From the NCBI RefSeq assembly GCF_006716315.1, contig NZ_VFOV01000001.1, positions 62,001 through 126,000 of the forward strand: a DNA stretch of 64,000 bases. The letters are read 5' to 3'. Shown in pieces: positions 23,587 through 31,578 of the stretch; the stretch's first letter is position 1; every line of letters starts with the position of its first letter. Position numbers and translations under genes: made by a program. Below the pieces are notes generated by a model. That model made no database searches and was not told the DNA's origin. It saw only the letters and a list, made by a program, of their open reading frames with translations. Origin of the DNA: Nocardioides albertanoniae (GTDB lineage Bacteria; Actinomycetota; Actinomycetes; Propionibacteriales; Nocardioidaceae).

Positions 23587-25539
23587 TCACCAGATGCGCA
23601 CGCGATCCTCCTGATCGAGCCAGAGTCCGTCACCCGGAGCCGTGCCGAAAACCTCGTGGAACTCGTCGAGGTTGCGCGCGATGTTGGCGCGGAACTCCGG
23701 CGGGCTGTGCGGGTCGATCGTGAGGAACTGCTGCGCCTGCTCCTTGCGCCGCACCGTACGCCACACGTAGGCCCAGTTGAGGAAGAGCCGCTGCCGGTCG
23801 CCGACCCCGGCCGAACCGCCGGTCGCGAGCATGTAGGCGGTGTGGGCGATCGTCAGGCCGCCCAGGTCGCCGATGTTCTCGCCGACGGTCAGCGCGCCGT
23901 TGACGAGCTCGCCCGGCAGGTCGCGCGGAGACAGCTGGGAGTACTGCTCGATCAGCGCCTTCGTCTTCACCTCGAAGGCCGCCTTGTCCTGCGGCGTCCA
24001 CCAGTCGTGCATGTTGCCGTCGCCGTCGAACTGCGCACCCTGGTCGTCGAACCCGTGACCGACCTCGTGGCCGATCACGGCGCCGATGCCGCCGTAGTTC
24101 TCCGCCGGGTGGGCGTCGAGCGCGAAGAACGGGCGCTGCAGGATGCCGGCCGGGAAGCAGATCTCGTTGGTGCCCGGGTTGTAGTAGGCGTTGACCGTCT
24201 GCGGCAGCATGAACCACTCGTCGCGGTCGACCGGTCCACCGAGCTTGTCGAGCTGCCGGTCGGTCTCGAAGATCGAGGCTGCCGAGACGTTGCCGATCAG
24301 GTCGTCCTTGCTGATCTGCAACGCCGAGTAGTCACGCCACTCGTCGGGGTAGCCGATCTTCGGCGTGAACTTGTCGAGCTTCTCGTAGGCCCGCTCCTTG
24401 GTCTCCTCACCCATCCAGTCGAGCTCGGAGATCGACTTGCGGTAGGCCTCCAGGAGGTTGCGGACCAGGTCGACCATCTCCGCTTTCGCCTCGGGCGGGA
24501 AGTGGCGCGCGGCGTACTCCTTGCCGACGGCCTCACCGATCGCGCCCTCCACGATCGAGACACCACGCTTCCAGCGTTCGCGCAGCTCGGGGGTGCCGTT
24601 GAGGGTGCGGCCGTAGAAGTCGAAGTTGGTCTCGACGAAGTCGTCGGTCAGGTAGGGCGCCGCCCAGCGCAGGACGTGGAAGTAGAGCCACAGCTTCCAG
24701 TCGTCGATGTCGACCTCGCCCAGCACCGTGGAGAGGTGCGTGAAGAACGACGGCTGCCGCACGACCACCTCACCGAGCACGGCCTCGGTGGCCAGCTTGG
24801 AGCCGGACAGGTTGCGTACGTAGGCGTCCCAGTCGAAGTTGGGGGCCAGCTCGCGCAGCTCGGCGAGGCTCAGCAGGTTGTAGGTCTTCTGCTTGTCGCG
24901 GGTCTCCTCGCGCGCCCAGTGGCCCTCGGCCAGGCGGGTGTCGATCCGGATGACAGTCTCGGCGGCCGCGCGCGGGTCGGGGTGCTCGGCGAGCTCGTAG
25001 AGCTTGGTCAGGTAGTCGGCGTACTTGCCCAGCACCTCGGCGAACTTCTCGTCGAAGTAGTAGTCCTTGTCAGGCAGCCCGAGCCCGCCCTGGAGCAGGT
25101 TGAAGATGTAGCGGTCGGACTGCTTGTCGTCGTTGTCGATGTAACCACCGAACAGCCCATGGCCACCGATCCGCTCGATCTCGCCGAGGAAGGCCGCCAG
25201 GTCGTCGGTGTCGCGGAGCCCGTCGACCGCCGCCCGCAGCCCGTCAAGAGGGCGTACGCCGCGGGCCTTGACCCCCTCGACGTCCATGAAGCTCGCGAAG
25301 AGGTCGCCGATCTTCTGGGCGTCGCTGCCCGGCGCCCCACCCGAGGACGCGAGCTCCTCGATGATCGCGCGCACCTGCTGCTCGGCCTTGTCGGCCAGCA
25401 TCACGAACGGCCCCCAGCTCGACCGGTCGGACGGAATCTCCACCTCCCGGAGCCAGGTGCCGTTGACGAACCCGAACAGGTCGTCCTGAGGCCGGATGCT
25501 GTCGTCCATGCCCGGGCGGGCGTCATCAAGGATCGTCAC
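23587..25539 (-). CDS. M13-family (neprilysin/PepO-like) zinc metallopeptidase
   Basis: 650 residues, usual for bacterial M13 enzymes. N-terminal M13 domain (RPQDDLFGFVNGTWL near residue 20); catalytic part with NAYYNPGTNEICFPAGILQR, zinc site VIGHEVGHGFDD, third ligand in ENIGDLGGL, and conserved C-terminal FRANIARNLDEFHEVF ending RVRIW. No signal peptide is seen, so it may be cytoplasmic or exported by an unknown route. It cleaves short peptides. GTG 25539 (TILDDARPGMDDS) is chosen over ATG 25509 and the far 25590 start, since a G-rich stretch (GGGG) lies just before it; this remains uncertain by about 10 residues. Confidence 0.92.
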   Translation of the reverse strand: MTILDDARPGMDDSIRPQDDLFGFVNGTWLREVEIPSDRSSWGPFVMLADKAEQQVRAIIEELASSGGAPGSDAQKIGDLFASFMDVEGVKARGVRPLDGLRAAVDGLRDTDDLAAFLGEIERIGGHGLFGGYIDNDDKQSDRYIFNLLQGGLGLPDKDYYFDEKFAEVLGKYADYLTKLYELAEHPDPRAAAETVIRIDTRLAEGHWAREETRDKQKTYNLLSLAELRELAPNFDWDAYVRNLSGSKLATEAVLGEVVVRQPSFFTHLSTVLGEVDIDDWKLWLYFHVLRWAAPYLTDDFVETNFDFYGRTLNGTPELRERWKRGVSIVEGAIGEAVGKEYAARHFPPEAKAEMVDLVRNLLEAYRKSISELDWMGEETKERAYEKLDKFTPKIGYPDEWRDYSALQISKDDLIGNVSAASIFETDRQLDKLGGPVDRDEWFMLPQTVNAYYNPGTNEICFPAGILQRPFFALDAHPAENYGGIGAVIGHEVGHGFDDQGAQFDGDGNMHDWWTPQDKAAFEVKTKALIEQYSQLSPRDLPGELVNGALTVGENIGDLGGLTIAHTAYMLATGGSAGVGDRQRLFLNWAYVWRTVRRKEQAQQFLTIDPHSPPEFRANIARNLDEFHEVFGTAPGDGLWLDQEDRVRIW

Positions 25540-25584
25540 GTGCCCCAGCGTAGAGGCGGGGCCCCAAGAGGCCTCACAACAACC

Positions 25585-25596
25585 CCGCACGTGCGG
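25585..25596. promoter_or_regulatory. CACGTG-core palindrome upstream of the M13 gene
   Basis: CCGCACGTGCGG, perfect 12-bp palindrome, 46 bp before the M13 start. A second palindrome with the same CACGTG core (TGCACGTGCA, 25638-25647) lies 52 bp further upstream, about five helical turns away. Paired operator sites are possible. Confidence 0.35.
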
Positions 25597-25664
25597 CGAA
25601 GTTGCACCACATTGGGCAGGATCCTGCGCGAGATCACTGCACGTGCACGGTTCTTGCCCTCAGG

Positions 25665-26594
25665 TCATGACCAGCCGGGAAAGTGGGCGCGCCAGGCGTC
25701 GGAGAGCGTCGACGGTACGCCGGGCTCGCCGCGAAGCCGCAGAGCTCGGTGGATCCGCTCCAGGGTCCTGCCAGGTGACTTGTAGATGTCCTTCGCTACG
25801 AAGACCATGATGCGCCACTGGTCGTCGTCGATCGCTTCACGCCGCTCGAGGTCCGCCTCCCACTGCTCGACGCGCTCGACGTGCTGGCGGCCGTCGTACT
25901 CGAGGATCGTTCTGGACCTGCGGTAGGAGAGGTCGTACTTTCGCCGCTCGATCTCGTCGCCCACCAGCAGGTTGACCTCGGGCTCGGGAAGTCCGGCCAG
26001 GACGATCAGCAGCCGAAGACGGGTCTCCATCGGCGAGTCCACACCGTTGCGGACGTAGCCCGCAGCCGTACGCGCGAGCGCGGCACCGGGGCCGGAGGCG
26101 TCGGCGCAGAACTTCCGCAGTGTCTCCAGATCGACGAGCCCCTTGCGCACCAGGTGGTCGCCGACGATCACCAGGTCGACCAGCGTGAGCTGCGTGGCCA
26201 GCTCGACGAAGACCTGCTGCGGTGCGGAGACTCGCACACCTGACACTTCCTTGACCCAGCCTTTCTTGGTCAGGTGGCAGGCCACCTCCCTGCGACTGCG
26301 GCGCCGGCGCCGCTCGACAACGGTCACGTGCTCGCCCGGAAGCGGTGGGATCGGCAGGCCCAGCACCCTCGCGGCGGTCGCGTGACTCGCCCACGCCTTC
26401 TCGCCGAACGGCAGCAACGCCGCCTCGGCGATGAGAGCCGGCGTCGTCTCGACCGGCGCGGCGACGTAGATGCCGTGCAACAAGCGCTGGTAGGAAGGCG
26501 TACGCAGGTCCCTGATGTTCCCCCGCGCAGCGGCCGCCGCTCGGGTGAACGGCCGTGTCGGATCGAACGGGACGGAATCCGGATCCTCAGTCAT
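25665..26594 (-). CDS. DUF559-type endonuclease-like protein with N-terminal AbiEi-like HTH region
   Basis: 309 residues. The N-terminal ~90 residues resemble the winged-helix region of AbiEi-type proteins (GNIRDLRTPSYQRLLHGIYV, then ALLPFGEKAWASHATAARVL). The C-terminal part is DUF559-like, a PD-(D/E)XK fold related to Vsr: DLSYRRSRTILEYDGRQHVE and RREAIDDDQWRIMVFVAKDI. Many actinobacteria carry several such proteins; function is unproven and a role in defence or repair is only suggested. ATG 26594 (TEDPDSVPFD) is preferred over an upstream start that lacks a ribosome site. No obvious toxin partner is adjacent. Confidence 0.75.
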   Translation of the reverse strand: MTEDPDSVPFDPTRPFTRAAAAARGNIRDLRTPSYQRLLHGIYVAAPVETTPALIAEAALLPFGEKAWASHATAARVLGLPIPPLPGEHVTVVERRRRRSRREVACHLTKKGWVKEVSGVRVSAPQQVFVELATQLTLVDLVIVGDHLVRKGLVDLETLRKFCADASGPGAALARTAAGYVRNGVDSPMETRLRLLIVLAGLPEPEVNLLVGDEIERRKYDLSYRRSRTILEYDGRQHVERVEQWEADLERREAIDDDQWRIMVFVAKDIYKSPGRTLERIHRALRLRGEPGVPSTLSDAWRAHFPGWS

Positions 26595-26747
26595 ACAGCT
26601 ACCTTGTGCGCCTCGCGCCACGACGTCGCGCTCAAACGGGCAGCCAGTGGATATCTGAGGTTCGAAGCGAGCCTGTGGACGGTAAGTGGCCTGCTGCCGG
26701 CGGAAACTCTGGTGACCTCAGCGTGCGCCCCCGTCTAAGGTCGGGCG

Positions 26748-27242
26748 ATGCCCGAGCTGAAGCGGATGCATGTCGACCATGCCTCGGCGGTCCTGGCCTT
26801 CGAACGGGCTGACCGCACCTACTTCGCTGCTTCGATCTCCGACCGTGGCGACGACTTCTTCGACCGATTCACCGACCGCTACAACGCCGCGCTGGCCGAG
26901 CAGGAGGCCGGCATCTGCGCCTTCTACCTGCTCGTCGACGAAGACGGTTCGGTGCTCGGCAGGTTCAACCTGTACGACCTGGAGGACGGCACCGCCAGAC
27001 TCGGCTACCGGGTCGCGGAACGGGTCGCCGGCCGCGGCGTCGCGACCGAGAACGTCCGGAAGCTGTGCCGCATGGCGAGAGCGACACACGGTCTTCGCAC
27101 ATTGCGCGCGGCCACTTCCCAGGACAACGTGGCGTCCCAGAAAGTGCTGGTCAGGTCCGGTTTCGTCCCGGTAGGACCTGCCCGCCCGGCCGACCTCGGC
27201 GGCAAGTCAGGCACGTGGTACCGGTGCGACCTCCAGACATAG
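26748..27242 (+). CDS. GNAT-family N-acetyltransferase (RimJ/RimL-like)
   Basis: 164 residues, single GNAT domain. The acetyl-CoA loop region is YRVAERVAGRGVATENVRKL (R/Q-x-x-G-x-A type) and the C-terminal half has ATSQDNVASQKVLVRSGFVP, a classic RimJ-type motif in which Asn and Ser position the cofactor. It transfers acetyl from acetyl-CoA to an amine, possibly a protein N-terminus or small molecule. Stands alone, convergent with the M15-domain gene. Confidence 0.9.
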   Translation: MPELKRMHVDHASAVLAFERADRTYFAASISDRGDDFFDRFTDRYNAALAEQEAGICAFYLLVDEDGSVLGRFNLYDLEDGTARLGYRVAERVAGRGVATENVRKLCRMARATHGLRTLRAATSQDNVASQKVLVRSGFVPVGPARPADLGGKSGTWYRCDLQT

Positions 27243-27341
27243 ACCTGCACGGAATCACGCATGTGCGGGGTCCTGACGCCCACAGACCGCCCCGGTCCAC
27301 CACTTCCCCGCAAATGCATGAAACGTGCAGCTGCACCCGGA

Positions 27342-28562
27342 TCAGCCGGGTTTGACGATGCGGTTCATCTCGAAGTGCATGGGGTCGGTCCACTTCCAGT
27401 TGCCGCCCCAGGTGAAGCCCCAGCGCTCGAAGATGGCGACGACGGTGCGGTCCATCTCGCCGACGGTGCCGCGCTGGTTGCCGGCGGTGTTCATGTCGAG
27501 GGCGGTGCCGAAGGCGTGGTTGGAGAGCTGGGTGCTGTTGGCGATGAAGCGGGGGTAGTAGCAGCCGGCGTACTGCTTCGGGTCGATCGTCTTGGCGAGG
27601 CCACGGTCGACGACCTCCTGGAGCGCCGCGCGCAGCTGCGGGATCATCACCTTGTTGCAGGTCACCGAGCCGAGGATCGGCACCTGGGCAGTCACGATAT
27701 GGGAGCTCACCCAGCTCGAGGCGGGGGTGATGGTGCCGTCGCCGTTGGCCCGGTAGGTGTAGTTGCCGACGGCCTCGGCGACGGTGCCGACGACGTTGGC
27801 CTGCTGCGGCGCGTTGGGGTCTAGGCCGGCGCGCGCGACGACGTCGAGGCGCTGCACGGACGCCTCGGAGCCGACGATCTTCTGGATCGGCTTGACGACC
27901 CGGTTGGGGGCGATGGCCGCGGTGGAGACGAGGAGCGCGTTGCCCTTCTCCATGCCCATCTCCTTGCCCCACTTGTCGTTGACGACGGCCGAGGCGAGGC
28001 CCGGCGGCTGGGGCGCGTAGGCGCCGACGTGGACCGAGGTGGCGTCCTTGCTGGAGCCCAGGGTGACGAACCCCTTCTTGTCGGCCGGGATCTCGTCCTG
28101 ACGCTCGGGGTCGATCGCGACCTCGCCGCCGGCGATGCGCTCCCACACCTCGTCGGAGTCGGCGCTCTGGAAGGGTGCGAAGTTGCGGTAGGTCGACGGG
28201 TCGACGGCGACCACCTTCAGCAGCCGCCCCTCGACGCTGACCTGGGCCATCGAGATCTGCTCGACCCCGGAGACGCCGTCGAGCCCGCCGATCTTCTTGA
28301 CGTCGGCGGCGGGCAAGGTGTCTTCGGAGAGGATCAGCAGGTCGGTGGAGTGGAGCGTGCCCTTGCGCTTGCCTGGCATGTCGACGGCGTGCGACGGGTC
28401 GGCGACGGGTGACTCCTGCGGCGCCTCACCACCGCCGTCGGCGCTCCGGCTCGGGCTGCTGCTCGCGGAGCCCGGCTTCGACGGCTCGCCCGCGCAGGCG
28501 CTCAGGGTCACCGCCAGCAGCGGCACGACCGCCGCGGCCACCTTCAGTGAGACCTTTCTCAT
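27342..28562 (-). CDS. lipoprotein with MacB/FtsX-like N-domain and C-terminal M15 peptidase-type domain
   Basis: 406 residues. Lipoprotein signal MRKVSLKVAAAVVPLLAVTL, lipobox SACAG (Cys about 22), Ser/Pro linker. Residues ~75-240 (VSGVEQISMAQVSVEGRLLK; AVDPSTYRNFAPFQSADSDE; GGEVAIDPE) resemble the periplasmic MacB-core domain of ABC3 permeases. Residues ~270-405 are M15-like (D-Ala-D-Ala/VanY fold): AGCYYPRFIANSTQLSNHAF, then GTALDMN (His and Asp zinc ligands of SxHxxGxAxD) and DPMHFE (last His). Likely a surface-anchored cell-wall peptidase. ATG 28562 is the only start giving the signal peptide. Downstream of alkB-tetR on the same strand, after 80 bp. Confidence 0.8.
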   Translation of the reverse strand: MRKVSLKVAAAVVPLLAVTLSACAGEPSKPGSASSSPSRSADGGGEAPQESPVADPSHAVDMPGKRKGTLHSTDLLILSEDTLPAADVKKIGGLDGVSGVEQISMAQVSVEGRLLKVVAVDPSTYRNFAPFQSADSDEVWERIAGGEVAIDPERQDEIPADKKGFVTLGSSKDATSVHVGAYAPQPPGLASAVVNDKWGKEMGMEKGNALLVSTAAIAPNRVVKPIQKIVGSEASVQRLDVVARAGLDPNAPQQANVVGTVAEAVGNYTYRANGDGTITPASSWVSSHIVTAQVPILGSVTCNKVMIPQLRAALQEVVDRGLAKTIDPKQYAGCYYPRFIANSTQLSNHAFGTALDMNTAGNQRGTVGEMDRTVVAIFERWGFTWGGNWKWTDPMHFEMNRIVKPG

Positions 28563-28642
28563 CCCGATACCTCCCCGCAGGAAGGTTAGGCGAGGCCTGG
28601 TCACCACCCAACTCACCAGTAGCCCCGTTCCATACCGCGGGC

Positions 28643-29215
28643 TCAGACGGCCAGGATCCGCGACATCAACCACGCCATGTCGTCGGCCGTCTCGTCGGGC
28701 GACCTGGTGGGCTGCATGACATGGCTGAGCACGACGCGCACCATCATCTCGATCGCCGCGTCGGCCTGAGGCTGGGTCAGGCCGTGGTCGAACCTGGTGA
28801 TGTGCTTGTGGATGATCTCTGTCGAGTGGCCCAGCAGCCCCTCGCTGTGGCTGGAGAGGAACGGCAGCAGCTCGGTGTCGGCACCGTGGGTGGCGGAGAC
28901 CACCGCGTGCAACAGCTTGTTGTCCTGGGCGCGGTCGAGCACGCCGTACGTCGCCTCGCGGATCGCCGCGACGAAGTCGTCCTCCTGGTCGAAGGCCGCA
29001 CTCACCACCGCGAGGAACTGCTCCAGCTCGCGCAGGATCAGCGCCTTCGCCAGCGCCGGCTTGGCGCCGATGTCGTTGTAGACGGTCTGCCGGCTGATGC
29101 CGCACCGCTCGGCGATGCGCGACATCGTCACGCTCGCCCACCCCGCCTCGGTGGTCATCTCGACGGCAGCGTTCAAGATCCGCTGACGAGTGGTATCAGG
29201 TGCGCCGGCCGCCAT
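28643..29215 (-). CDS. TetR-family regulator, probable alkane hydroxylase repressor
   Basis: 190 residues. HTH at ~10-55 (RQRILNAAVEMTTEAGWASV, then CGISRQTVYNDIGAKPALA), helical ligand domain after. It lies 55 bp downstream of the AlkB-rubredoxin gene on the same strand, the usual position of the TetR gene in actinobacterial alkB operons, so it probably responds to alkane-derived fatty acids or acyl-CoA. The 25-bp palindrome in front of alkB (30700-30724) is a plausible target, which would make the operon self-controlled. The link is inferred from position. Confidence 0.88.
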   Translation of the reverse strand: MAAGAPDTTRQRILNAAVEMTTEAGWASVTMSRIAERCGISRQTVYNDIGAKPALAKALILRELEQFLAVVSAAFDQEDDFVAAIREATYGVLDRAQDNKLLHAVVSATHGADTELLPFLSSHSEGLLGHSTEIIHKHITRFDHGLTQPQADAAIEMMVRVVLSHVMQPTRSPDETADDMAWLMSRILAV

Positions 29216-29270
29216 GACGGTAAAGTCTAGGGGTCTGCGACGTCATCGCGCACCCGCATCGGGCCGCCCG

Positions 29271-30689
29271 CTAGGAGACCGAGTCCTGGGCCAGCGGCAC
29301 GAAGTCGACCTTCTCGCGCACACCGCAGTCGGGGCAGCACCAGTCGTCGGGTACGTCGGCCCATGCCGTCCCGGCGGCGAACCCCTCGGCCTCGTTGCCC
29401 TCCTCGACACGGTAGGTGTAGCCACAGCCCGGGCAGCGGGCGGCGAGCACCTCCACCGAGGAGACCTGCGCGACAGTGTCGTCGCCCAGCTCGGGCCGGT
29501 CGGAGACCGGCGGCGGATACTTCGCCAGGATCCGCTCCCGCTTGCGCGGGAGGATGTTGGCCCGGGAGAGGTCTCCGTCGAAGTGCGCCAGCACGCGCGG
29601 GTCCATCACCCGGCGCCAGACCGGCGGCACCACGGCGAGCAGGATCATCCCGGCGTAGCCGGTCGGCAGCACCGGCGACTCCTGGTAGTCGCGCAGGGTC
29701 TGATAGCGGCGCACCGGGTGGGCGTGGTGGTCGCTGTGGCGCTGCAGGTGGTAGAGCAGCACGTTGGTCGCGATGTTGTTGGAGTTCCAGGAGTGGCTCG
29801 GGTCGACCCGCTCGTAGCGGCGACCGCGCTTCTGCCGCAGCATCCCGTAGTGCTCCATGTAGTTGATCACCTCGAGCAGCGAGAAGCCGACCACGGCCTG
29901 GATCAGCAGGAACGGGATCACGCTCGGCCCGAGCCAGACGATCATCGCGCCCCACAGCACCGCCGACATCAGCCAGGCGTTGAAGACGTCGTTGCCGATG
30001 CGGAAGGGATGCTTGTCGTGGCGGGCGTACCTCTTCTTCTCCAGGCGCCACGCGCTGCGCAGCGACCCGGAGACCGTGCGCGGCCAGAACGCGTAGAACG
30101 ACTCGCCGAGCTTGGCCGAGGCGGGGTCCTCCGGCGTCGCGACGCGCACGTGGTGGCCACGGTTGTGCTCGATGTAGAAGTGACCGTAGAAGCTCTGCGC
30201 GAGCGCGATCTTGGACAGCCACCGCTCGACGTCCTCACGCTTGTGGCCGAGCTCGTGCGCGGTGTTGATGCCGATCCCGCCGATGCAGCCGACCGAGATC
30301 GCCAGCCCGACCCGGTCGACGATGCCCATGGTGTGGCCGTCGAGCGCGCCGTTGGCGACGACGGCCATGCCGGCGATGAAGACCGTGTACTGCAGCGGGA
30401 GGTAGGAGTAGACGATCCAGCGGTAGTACCTGTCGTTCTCCAGCGCCTCGATCATGTCCTCGGGCGGGTTGGACTTGTCGAGCCCGGTGAACAGGTCGAT
30501 CAGCGGCACGACGACCAGGATGATGATCGGGCCCGTCCACAGGAAGACGCCGATGTCGGTGAGGTGCCAGCCGCCGATCGCGATGAACCCGAGGATCGGC
30601 ACCACCAGGCCCAGCAGCCACAGCGAACGCTTCTTGTCGCGCCACCGTTCGGTCGAACCCTCCGGCACCGTGCTGTTCGCGATCTCCAT
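29271..30689 (-). CDS. alkB: alkane 1-monooxygenase fused to rubredoxin
   Basis: 472 residues. Membrane diiron hydroxylase with His boxes HELGHKR (145-151), EHNRGHHV (174-181) and LQRHSDHHAHP (315-325), plus NYMEHYGM (276-283); about six membrane helices. The C-terminal ~65 residues are a rubredoxin: CPGCGYTYR (Cys419, Cys422) and DVPDDWCCPDCGV (Cys452, Cys455), so electrons pass within one chain. It oxidises the terminal carbon of n-alkanes to 1-alkanols. The fusion is known from Nocardioides, Dietzia, Gordonia and related actinobacteria. First gene of an operon with tetR. The 25-bp palindrome starts 11 bp upstream of the start codon. No separate rubredoxin reductase is seen nearby. Confidence 0.97.
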   Translation of the reverse strand: MEIANSTVPEGSTERWRDKKRSLWLLGLVVPILGFIAIGGWHLTDIGVFLWTGPIIILVVVPLIDLFTGLDKSNPPEDMIEALENDRYYRWIVYSYLPLQYTVFIAGMAVVANGALDGHTMGIVDRVGLAISVGCIGGIGINTAHELGHKREDVERWLSKIALAQSFYGHFYIEHNRGHHVRVATPEDPASAKLGESFYAFWPRTVSGSLRSAWRLEKKRYARHDKHPFRIGNDVFNAWLMSAVLWGAMIVWLGPSVIPFLLIQAVVGFSLLEVINYMEHYGMLRQKRGRRYERVDPSHSWNSNNIATNVLLYHLQRHSDHHAHPVRRYQTLRDYQESPVLPTGYAGMILLAVVPPVWRRVMDPRVLAHFDGDLSRANILPRKRERILAKYPPPVSDRPELGDDTVAQVSSVEVLAARCPGCGYTYRVEEGNEAEGFAAGTAWADVPDDWCCPDCGVREKVDFVPLAQDSVS

Positions 30690-30699
30690 CGTTACCCCT

Positions 30700-30724
30700 T
30701 TGACAGATCGAGTCGATATGTCAA
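30700..30724. promoter_or_regulatory. 25-bp near-perfect palindrome upstream of alkB
   Basis: Arms TTGACAGATCGA and TCGATATGTCAA around a single G; 11 of 12 pairs match. Located 11 bp before the alkB ATG, in the gap shared with divergent ppgK. Probable operator of the TetR encoded downstream of alkB. Confidence 0.7.
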
Positions 30725-30822
30725 GTGTGGCGCGTCACATCGCACGTTGTAAAGACACTCGTCCCAGATAAATCGGTACGAAGTGGTGCCGTCGCGCCGA
30801 GCGAGTGCGCAAGGATGGAGGC

Positions 30823-31578
30823 ATGACGACGAGCCTGCCCTTCGGCATCGACTTCGGCGGCACGGGCATCAAGGGTGCCCCGATCGACCTCGCAACCGGC
30901 GAGTTCGCCGAGGAACGCGCACGCATCTCGACCCCGGAGAGATCCACCCCGACAGCGATCGCGGAGATCTTCGTCGACCTGCTCGCGCAGTTCCCCGACT
31001 ACGACGGGAAGGTCGGGGTGACGGTGCCCGGAGTCGTACGCCACGGCGTGGTGCACTCGGCCGCCAACATCGACAAGTCGTGGATCGGCACCGACGCCGA
31101 CGCCGTCTTCACCGAGGCCACCGGGCGCGACGTGCACGTGGTCAACGACGCCGACGCGGCCGGCCTGGCCGAGGTGCGTTACGGCGCCGCGAAGGGGCGG
31201 CGCGGGCTGGTGATCATGACGACCCTGGGCACCGGCATCGGCACGGCCCTGCTCAACGACGGCGTGCTCGTGCCCAACTCCGAGCTCGGCCACCTCGAGC
31301 TCGACGGCCACGACGCCGAGTCGCGGGCCTCCAACATCGCCCGCAAGCGCGACGACCTCTCCTGGAAGCACTGGGCCAAGCGGCTGCAGAAGTACTACCG
31401 CCACCTGGAGATGCTCTTCTCGCCCGACCTATTCCTCGTCGGCGGGGGTGTCTCGAAGGAAGCGTCGGAGTTCCTCCCGCTTCTCGAGCTGGACACGGAG
31501 ATCATCCCGGCGAAGCTGCTCAACACCGCGGGGGCGGTCGGGGCGGCGTTGTACGCCGAAGAGCTCGCCACCGACTGA
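30823..31578 (+). CDS. ppgK: polyphosphate glucokinase
   Basis: 251 residues, ROK/NBD fold. FGIDFGGTGIKGAPIDLATG is the N-terminal phosphate-binding strand, then VVNDADAAGLAEVRYG (catalytic Asp region), TTLGTGIGTALL and NSELGHLELDG (glucose-binding Glu/Gly/His). It phosphorylates glucose with polyphosphate or ATP and is typical of actinobacteria. ATG 30823 follows GGATGGAGG. The last 150 bp overlap, on the other strand, the end of a membrane metallopeptidase gene, an unusually long tail-to-tail overlap. Confidence 0.95.
   Translation: MTTSLPFGIDFGGTGIKGAPIDLATGEFAEERARISTPERSTPTAIAEIFVDLLAQFPDYDGKVGVTVPGVVRHGVVHSAANIDKSWIGTDADAVFTEATGRDVHVVNDADAAGLAEVRYGAAKGRRGLVIMTTLGTGIGTALLNDGVLVPNSELGHLELDGHDAESRASNIARKRDDLSWKHWAKRLQKYYRHLEMLFSPDLFLVGGGVSKEASEFLPLLELDTEIIPAKLLNTAGAVGAALYAEELATD

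Noticed and set aside
23584..25785. 733-codon + strand frame opposite the M13 peptidase
   Set aside because: Shadow frame; Val/Arg/Asp/Leu bias from complementing third-position G/C codons, no recognisable domain.
25665..26594. AbiE-type toxin-antitoxin system
   Set aside because: Only the AbiEi-like front is suggested; there is no AbiEii nucleotidyltransferase gene next to it, and the C-terminus is DUF559-like.
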